From Niallia nealsonii (GTDB lineage: Bacteria > Bacillota > Bacilli > Bacillales > Cytobacillaceae): a stretch of 64,000 nucleotides of DNA. The translations under genes were made by a program, and so were the position numbers. Positions 56,387 to 64,000 of the stretch are shown here, in pieces. Below the pieces are notes generated by a model. That model saw only the letters and a program-made list of their open reading frames with translations, was not told where the DNA came from and did not search any database. Position 1 is the stretch's first letter; the number at the start of each line of letters is the position of its first letter. The stretch is taken from positions 100,862 to 164,861 of the forward strand of contig NZ_PISE01000015.1 in the NCBI RefSeq assembly GCF_002835805.1, given 5' to 3'.

Positions 56387-57505
56387 ATGTTTATTGAACA
56401 GCTGCTCTTGCAAAACTACCGAAACTATGAACACTTAGAAGTAGAATTTGAAAATAAGGTCAATGTCATATTAGGAGAAAATGCACAAGGAAAAACCAAT
56501 GTGATGGAATCTATCTATGTGTTAGCAATGGCCAAATCCCATCGAACATCAAACGATAAAGATCTTATTCGCTGGGACACAGAGTATGCTAAAATAGAAG
56601 GTAGGCTGCAAAAAGCACGTGGTCATTTACCTATGCAATTAATTGTATCGAAAAAGGGAAAAAAGGCGAAATATAATCACATCGAACAACGGAAATTAAG
56701 TCAATATGTTGGCAACATGAATGTAGTTATGTTTGCACCAGAAGATCTTAACTTAGTAAAAGGCAGTCCACAGGTAAGACGCAGATTTATTGATATGGAA
56801 ATAGGGCAGATATCAGCTATATATTTACATGATATGGGACAATATCAGAAAATATTACAGCAAAGAAACACCTATTTAAAACAATTGCAAACAAAAAAAC
56901 AGTCAGATCATACAATGCTTGAAATATTAACCGAGCAATTTATACATGCAGCAGTAAAGATTGTTGCCAAGCGCTTTGAATTCCTCCAACTGCTAGAAAA
57001 TTGGGCAGTACCCATCCATAAAGGAATATCAAGAGGATTAGAAACATTAAAAATTCAGTATAAACCCTCTGTAGATGTATCAGAAGAACAAGATTTGTCG
57101 AAAATGAAGGAAGTATACGAAGAGAAATTTTTCCGGATGAAAACTAGAGAAGTTGAAAGAGGAATGACAATGTTTGGCCCTCACCGAGATGATTTGTTAT
57201 TTTTTGTAAATGGGAGAGATGTCCAAACTTTCGGTTCTCAAGGACAACAACGGACCACTGCATTATCGATAAAGATGGCTGAAATTGAGCTGATACATTC
57301 TGAAATTCGTGAGTACCCAATTCTTTTATTGGATGATGTACTTTCTGAATTAGACGACTACCGTCAATCCCACTTATTAAATACAATTCAGGGAAAAGTG
57401 CAAACATTTGTAACAACAACAAATGTAGATGGAATTGATCATCAAACATTAAGAGGGGCTTCCACCTTTAATGTGAAATCAGGAACGATTCAGAAGATCC
57501 AGTAA
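56387..57505 (+). CDS. recF: Recombination mediator RecF
   Basis: 372 residues. SMC-like ATPase with Walker [10 protein letters not shown] (30-38), signature motif in [20 protein letters not shown] and Walker [17 protein letters not shown]. With RecO and RecR it loads RecA at gapped DNA. Placed in yaaA-recF-remB-gyrB. Confidence 0.97.
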   Translation: MFIEQLLLQNYRNYEHLEVEFENKVNVILGENAQGKTNVMESIYVLAMAKSHRTSNDKDLIRWDTEYAKIEGRLQKARGHLPMQLIVSKKGKKAKYNHIEQRKLSQYVGNMNVVMFAPEDLNLVKGSPQVRRRFIDMEIGQISAIYLHDMGQYQKILQQRNTYLKQLQTKKQSDHTMLEILTEQFIHAAVKIVAKRFEFLQLLENWAVPIHKGISRGLETLKIQYKPSVDVSEEQDLSKMKEVYEEKFFRMKTREVERGMTMFGPHRDDLLFFVNGRDVQTFGSQGQQRTTALSIKMAEIELIHSEIREYPILLLDDVLSELDDYRQSHLLNTIQGKVQTFVTTTNVDGIDHQTLRGASTFNVKSGTIQKIQ

Positions 57506-57525
57506 GCTAGTTTGAGGTGACAATC

Positions 57526-57765
57526 ATGTATGTTCATATTGGTGATGATATTCTGGTCAGGGCGATAGATATTATTTTTATCTTAGATAAGCAGACAATC
57601 GTATCTTCTGAAATTACAAAAGGATTTTTAGAAAATCATCAATCGGCAAGTATCAATGCAGAAAATAATGCCTATAAATCCATTGTAGTGACGAAAGATA
57701 CTATCTATTTTTCCCCTATTGCATCAAATACGCTAAAAAAACGTTCTTATAAATTGATGGTATAA
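57526..57765 (+). CDS. remB: Extracellular matrix regulator RemB (YaaB)
   Basis: 79 residues from ATG 57526 with GAGGTGAC upstream; a GTG at 57517 overlaps the binding site. MYVHIGDDILVRAIDIIFIL and the later SIVVTKDTIYFSPIASNTLK match the RemA/RemB family (DUF370), DNA-binding regulators of biofilm matrix genes. Placed between recF and gyrB. Confidence 0.92.
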   Translation: MYVHIGDDILVRAIDIIFILDKQTIVSSEITKGFLENHQSASINAENNAYKSIVVTKDTIYFSPIASNTLKKRSYKLMV

Positions 57766-57829
57766 GAGATATTAATTATTACTTTATTCCAGTAAGTTAA
57801 GATAACAAAATGGTTCATTTCATATGTGA

Positions 57830-59779
<1,950 letters not shown>

Positions 59780-59882
59780 TCAACACTTGACTAATCTAAT
59801 TTAAATAAATAGAAAAAAGATAATTTTGGATGCTAGGATGAATTCTAGCTTCTTGCGCTTTTCTTAAGGAGGTTCCTTGTTT

Positions 59883-62408
59883 ATGGCTGATATGCCTAAT
59901 TCTCAAATAAAAGAAATAAATATTAGTAAAGAAATGCGTACCTCATTTTTAGATTATGCAATGAGCGTAATTGTTTCTCGTGCACTTCCAGATGTACGAG
60001 ATGGCTTAAAGCCAGTTCACCGCCGGATATTATATGCTATGCATGACTTAGGGATGCATTCTGATAAACCATATAAAAAATCTGCTCGTATTGTGGGAGA
60101 AGTAATCGGCAAGTATCATCCGCATGGAGATAGCGCTGTTTATGAAACCATGGTACGGATGGCTCAAGACTTTAACTATCGTTATATGTTGGTAGATGGG
60201 CACGGCAACTTTGGTTCTGTTGATGGAGATTCTGCTGCGGCAATGCGTTATACCGAGGCAAGAATGTCAAAAATTGCAATGGAGCTTTTACGTGATATAA
60301 ACAAAGATACGATTGACTATGATCCAAACTTTGATGGAGAGGAAAAAGAACCTCGCGTATTGCCATCACGTTTTCCTAATCTTTTGGTAAATGGAACGAG
60401 TGGAATAGCAGTTGGAATGGCGACTAATATTCCTCCACATCAACTAGGTGAAGTAATCGATGGAGTGTTAGCAGTAAGTAAAAATGAAGATATTACGATT
60501 CCAGAGTTAATGGAGATTATTCCAGGCCCTGATTTTCCGACATATGGAATGATTATTGGCAGAAGTGGAATAAGGAAAGCTTATGAAACAGGTCGTGGAT
60601 CTATCATTGTTCGTGCACAAGTAGAAATTGAAGTAAAGCCAAGTGGAAAAGAAGTAATTATTGTGAAAGAAATCCCATACCAAGTTAACAAGGCGAAGTT
60701 AATTGAACGTATAGCGGAACTCGTTCGCGATAAAAAAATAGATGGCATTACAGATTTAAGAGATGAATCAGATCGCAATGGTATGCGTATTGTTATTGAA
60801 GTTCGCAAAGATGCCAACGCAAATGTACTTTTAAATAACTTATATAAACAAACAGCGATGCAGACAAGTTTCGGCATCAATTTGCTGGCGCTAGTTGATG
60901 GTCAGCCAAAAGTTCTTAATTTAAAACAATGTTTATCTTATTATCTTGATCATCAAAAAGTGGTAATTAGAAGAAGAACAGAATTTGAATTAAGAAAAGC
61001 AGAAGCACGTGCTCATATCCTAGAAGGATTAAGAATTGCCTTAGATCATTTAGACGAAGTAATTAGTCTAATTCGCAGTTCTCAAACAACTGAAATTGCA
61101 CGTGAAGGATTAATGACAAACTTCAATCTTTCTGAAAAACAAGCACAAGCTATTCTTGATATGCGTCTTCAAAGGCTAACAGGTTTAGAAAGAGAAAAAA
61201 TTGAAGAAGAGTATCAATCATTAATGAAATTAATTGGAGAGTTAAAGGCGATTCTTGCAGACGAAGAAAAAGTGCTTGAAATTATTCGTGAAGAGTTACT
61301 TGAATTAAAAGAAAGATTTAATGATAAACGCCGTACAGAAATTGTGGCAGGTGGAATAGAAAATATTGAGGATGAAGATTTAATTCCACAAGAAAATATC
61401 ATTATTACTTTAACTCATAATGGATATATTAAGCGTCTCCCAGCATCTACCTATCGCGCACAAAAACGTGGAGGAAGAGGTATTCAAGGGATGGGAACAA
61501 ATGAAGACGATTTTGTTGAATTGTTAAGTACAACTTCTACCCATGATACTATTCTTTTCTTTACGAACAAAGGAAAAGTATATCGTTTAAAAGGATATGA
61601 AATTCCTGAATTCAGTAGGACAGCGAAGGGAATACCAATTATCAACCTACTAGGAGTAGAAAAAGATGAATGGGTAAATGCAATTATTCCAGTATCTGAA
61701 TTTGTAGATGATTGGTTCTTGTTCTTTACAACGAAAGAAGGAATATCTAAACGTTCTCCACTTTCATCTTTTGCTAATATTCGGAACAACGGATTAATAG
61801 CAGTTAACTTAAGAGAAGGAGATGAATTAATATCTGTTCGTTTAACAGATGGTTCTAAAGATATTATCATTGGAACAAAAAACGGGCTATTAATTCGTTT
61901 TCCAGAAACAGATGTACGTTCTATGGGAAGAACTGCTACTGGAGTAAAAGGAATAACACTAGCTGCTACGGATGAGGTAGTTGGTATGGAAGTGTTAGAA
62001 GAAAATACCGAAATCTTAATTGTAACTAAATATGGTTTTGGAAAAAGAACCCCTGCCGAAGAGTATAGAATTCAAGGCAGAGGAGGAAAAGGGATCAAAA
62101 CTTGCAATATTACAGAGAAAAATGGAACGCTTGTTTCTATGAAAGTTGTAACAGGTGAAGAAGATGTAATGATTATTACGACAGGCGGCGTGTTAATTCG
62201 AATGGCGGTTAGCGATATATCAACTATGGGAAGAAACACTCAAGGGGTTAAGTTAATAAAACTTAACGAAAGTGAAGATGAGTTTGTCGCTACTGTTGCA
62301 AAAGTAGAAAAAGAAGAAGAAGAAGATGCCGATACTGTCTCTGATGATAATACTACTGAGGGAATTCTTGAGCAAACTGCTCAAGAAGAAGCCGATATAG
62401 AAGAATAA
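59883..62408 (+). CDS. gyrA: DNA gyrase subunit A
   Basis: 841 residues from ATG 59883 with AAGGAGGT upstream. Quinolone-resistance region [19 protein letters not shown] with Ser and Glu at the usual positions, so wild type there. Catalytic tyrosine in [11 protein letters not shown]. The C-terminal beta-pinwheel has the GyrA-box [10 protein letters not shown]. An acidic tail ([19 protein letters not shown]) ends the protein. It cuts and rejoins DNA with GyrB. Confidence 0.98.
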   Translation: MADMPNSQIKEINISKEMRTSFLDYAMSVIVSRALPDVRDGLKPVHRRILYAMHDLGMHSDKPYKKSARIVGEVIGKYHPHGDSAVYETMVRMAQDFNYRYMLVDGHGNFGSVDGDSAAAMRYTEARMSKIAMELLRDINKDTIDYDPNFDGEEKEPRVLPSRFPNLLVNGTSGIAVGMATNIPPHQLGEVIDGVLAVSKNEDITIPELMEIIPGPDFPTYGMIIGRSGIRKAYETGRGSIIVRAQVEIEVKPSGKEVIIVKEIPYQVNKAKLIERIAELVRDKKIDGITDLRDESDRNGMRIVIEVRKDANANVLLNNLYKQTAMQTSFGINLLALVDGQPKVLNLKQCLSYYLDHQKVVIRRRTEFELRKAEARAHILEGLRIALDHLDEVISLIRSSQTTEIAREGLMTNFNLSEKQAQAILDMRLQRLTGLEREKIEEEYQSLMKLIGELKAILADEEKVLEIIREELLELKERFNDKRRTEIVAGGIENIEDEDLIPQENIIITLTHNGYIKRLPASTYRAQKRGGRGIQGMGTNEDDFVELLSTTSTHDTILFFTNKGKVYRLKGYEIPEFSRTAKGIPIINLLGVEKDEWVNAIIPVSEFVDDWFLFFTTKEGISKRSPLSSFANIRNNGLIAVNLREGDELISVRLTDGSKDIIIGTKNGLLIRFPETDVRSMGRTATGVKGITLAATDEVVGMEVLEENTEILIVTKYGFGKRTPAEEYRIQGRGGKGIKTCNITEKNGTLVSMKVVTGEEDVMIITTGGVLIRMAVSDISTMGRNTQGVKLIKLNESEDEFVATVAKVEKEEEEDADTVSDDNTTEGILEQTAQEEADIEE

Positions 62409-62440
62409 AACGAAATGATTGTCAACAAAGGAATCCTCTA

Positions 62441-62477
62441 AATCAGATAGATTTTCATATGAAATCTATCTGATTTT
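62441..62477 (+). terminator. Terminator of gyrA
   Basis: AAATCAGATAGATTT / AAATCTATCTGATTT, a perfect 15-bp stem, followed by TGGGGGTTTTTG. Confidence 0.85.
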
Positions 62478-62671
62478 GGGGGTTTTTGTCTATTAAAGAA
62501 ATATAGGGTGTTTGCTGAATACTTACTTATTTTAGGAAAAGACATACTGCATAATAGAAAAAATTTAAAAATAATTTAGGTGAAAGGAAATCTCTTCATT
62601 TGAATTTTGTTAACTTTCCTAAAAAAATACAGTAAAATAGTATAAAGGTCTTAATTAAAGGTGAGGGTTCA

Positions 62672-63769
62672 ATGAAGGTTAATACAAGTAATTTAAGAGC
62701 AGGCTGTATTTTGGCTGAGGATGTATTTAAACTTACATCAAAACCAATAATTAGTGCCAAAACTGTGCTGACAGCTGAACATATTAATATTTTAAGAGCA
62801 TTTTTAGTTCAATCAGTTGTCATAGAAAATACACAAATTGATGGCAGCGAATATATAGATTCATTAGCTGAAAATGTTCAGACAGAAAAAGAAAAGAAAA
62901 AAGAAGAAGAATTATTTTTTCGAAAATTTTTAAAGAGTGTTCAAAAATTTAAAAAAGAATTTAAATCATGGCAATCTGGTGTATCGGTGAACATTGCAAA
63001 TGTTCGTTCTTTATTGCTTCCTTTGCTAAAAGATATACAATTTGCCGATAAGGAGATATTCTCTTTATACCATTTGTCGAATAAAGAGGAATATATATAC
63101 CAACATTCAATAGCTGTTGCGGTCATTAGTGCCTATATTGCACATAAATTAAATTATGATAATGGGGAAATTACACAAATTGCATTAGCAGGATGTTTAA
63201 GTGATGTAGGTATGGCTAGAATAAGTCCAAGGCTATTGACGAAAGCAGAACCATTAACAGAAGAAGAGTTTCAAGAAGTAAAGGAGCATACAAGATTTAG
63301 TTTAAAAATGATTCCAGAACAAACATTGATAAAAAATGATGCTAGATTATCAATTCTTCAGCATCATGAAAGATTAGATGGCAGTGGATATCCTTTAGGA
63401 AATAGAGATATCAAGATACATCCTTATGCTAAAATAATAGCTGTTGCAGACACATTTCATGCTATGACATCTGAAAGGCTTTATAGACAAAAACAATCGC
63501 CATTTAAAGTGTTAGAGCAGTTATATCAAGATTATTTTGGCAAGTATGAATTAAAAGTCCTTAATGCTCTTAGTTCAGGAATCATTCGATATACAATTGG
63601 CAGCCAAGTTCGCTTATCAAATGGAGATAAAGGAGAAGTTTTATTTATTCAAGATAAATCGCCAACACGTCCTTTAGTAAAATTATTAGGTAAAGAGGAC
63701 ATTATTGACTTGGAGAAAAATAGACATCTTTTTATAGAAGAAATATTAGAGTATAAATCTGTTTTATAA
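62672..63769 (+). CDS. HD-GYP-type protein with altered catalytic HD motif
   Basis: 365 residues. A poorly conserved N-terminal region (1-130) precedes an HD-GYP domain. HHERLDGSGYP (231-241) and ADTFHAMTSERLY are clear. The catalytic HD pair reads SD (residues 177-178, GCLSDVGMARI) where the family has HDxGK, and the lysine is also missing. HD-GYP enzymes hydrolyse cyclic di-GMP; this copy may have lost or changed activity and act as a sensor. It lies between gyrA and an rRNA operon. A ribosome binding site AGGTGAGGG precedes the ATG. Confidence 0.85.
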   Translation: MKVNTSNLRAGCILAEDVFKLTSKPIISAKTVLTAEHINILRAFLVQSVVIENTQIDGSEYIDSLAENVQTEKEKKKEEELFFRKFLKSVQKFKKEFKSWQSGVSVNIANVRSLLLPLLKDIQFADKEIFSLYHLSNKEEYIYQHSIAVAVISAYIAHKLNYDNGEITQIALAGCLSDVGMARISPRLLTKAEPLTEEEFQEVKEHTRFSLKMIPEQTLIKNDARLSILQHHERLDGSGYPLGNRDIKIHPYAKIIAVADTFHAMTSERLYRQKQSPFKVLEQLYQDYFGKYELKVLNALSSGIIRYTIGSQVRLSNGDKGEVLFIQDKSPTRPLVKLLGKEDIIDLEKNRHLFIEEILEYKSVL

Positions 63770-63795
63770 TTTTTTTGAAAAATATTATAAAACTA

Positions 63796-63824
63796 TTGCA
63801 AACATCGAGATTAGCAGATATAAT
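63796..63824 (+). promoter_or_regulatory. rRNA operon promoter P1
   Basis: TTGCAA (63796-63801), 17-bp spacer, TATAAT (63819-63824). Sigma-A type, first of two tandem promoters. Confidence 0.75.
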
Positions 63825-63867
63825 AATACAAGTCAGCAAGTTAGTAGATAAAAAAAAAATCAAGTTG

Positions 63868-63896
63868 TTGACTTTCTGAAAGAAGAATGGTAATGT
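63868..63896 (+). promoter_or_regulatory. rRNA operon promoter P2
   Basis: TTGACT (63868-63873), 17-bp spacer, TAATGT (63891-63896), preceded by an A-rich tract (63850-63859) that may act as an UP element. Confidence 0.75.
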
Positions 63897-63925
63897 ATAA
63901 AAGTCGCTTTTGTTAGTGGCGAGAT

Positions 63926-63993
63926 TGCTCTTTGAAAACTGAACAAACAAAACGTCAATAATACTCGTTTTTATAACTTCGTTATAAAAACGA
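63926..63993 (+). other. rRNA operon leader: boxA and processing stem
   Basis: TGCTCTTT (63926-63933) matches boxA of antitermination systems and GAAAACTGAACAAAC follows, typical of Bacillus 16S leaders. A perfect 13-bp hairpin (63965-63977 / 63981-63993) ends the window. The 16S gene should start a short way beyond 64,000. Confidence 0.8.
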
Positions 63994-64000
63994 AACAACA

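Overview
The window comes from the replication-origin region of a low-GC, endospore-forming Bacillaceae chromosome. Its backbone follows the Bacillus subtilis order almost gene for gene: rlmH, htrA, walJIHKR, tRNA cluster, purA, dnaB(dnaC), rplI, gdpP, yybS, rpsR-ssb-rpsF, ychF, yyzM, mscS, yyaC, spo0J-soj, noc, rsmG, mnmG, mnmE, jag, yidC, rnpA, rpmH, oriC, dnaA, dnaN, yaaA, recF, remB, gyrB, gyrA, then the leader of an rRNA operon. Spore and nucleoid-occlusion genes (yyaC, noc, spo0J) support an endospore former. The species cannot be fixed from the sequence; a Niallia- or Cytobacillus-like organism is a guess.

Positions 1 to about 20,929 are different. The segment ends exactly at the 3' end of rlmH, the gene into which staphylococcal cassette chromosomes (SCC/SCCmec) insert. 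Inside it, in SCC-like order, lie a family A DNA polymerase, a small middle protein and a D5/P4-type helicase (compare CCPol-MP-Cch2 of SCCmec), a 42-codon ORF, two translationally coupled large serine recombinases (ccrA/ccrB position), a DUF960 gene, other small SCC-type genes, a RadC-domain gene and a complete type I restriction-modification operon (hsdM-hsdS-hsdR). An McrB-like type IV restriction ATPase and an ArgR-like regulator lie at the other end. I read this as a replicative SCC-like element with a defence load, inserted in rlmH of a Bacillaceae host. Its far end lies outside the window.

The most unusual single feature is the polymerase gene. A 62-codon ORF coding a TubC-like N-terminal domain stops at CCC-TAA. 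One +1 step at that point joins it cleanly to the exonuclease and polymerase frame. The catalytic exonuclease motif (D-I-E) is coded only if the frames are joined, which suggests either programmed +1 frameshifting or a fresh indel.

The chromosomal part (20,912-64,000) holds the essential WalKR two-component operon, c-di-AMP phosphodiesterase GdpP, ribosomal protein operons, chromosome partitioning (Soj/Spo0J with three parS sites), nucleoid occlusion (Noc), tRNA modification (MnmE/MnmG), membrane insertion (YidC/Jag), and the bipartite oriC with DnaA boxes on both sides of dnaA. The dnaA-dnaN gap has a perfect 36-bp palindrome carrying two DnaA boxes and a six-unit DnaA-trio array. A second dense DnaA-box cluster lies between rlmH and htrA. 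Genes left of oriC run mostly on the minus strand and genes right of it on the plus strand, so transcription is co-directional with replication.
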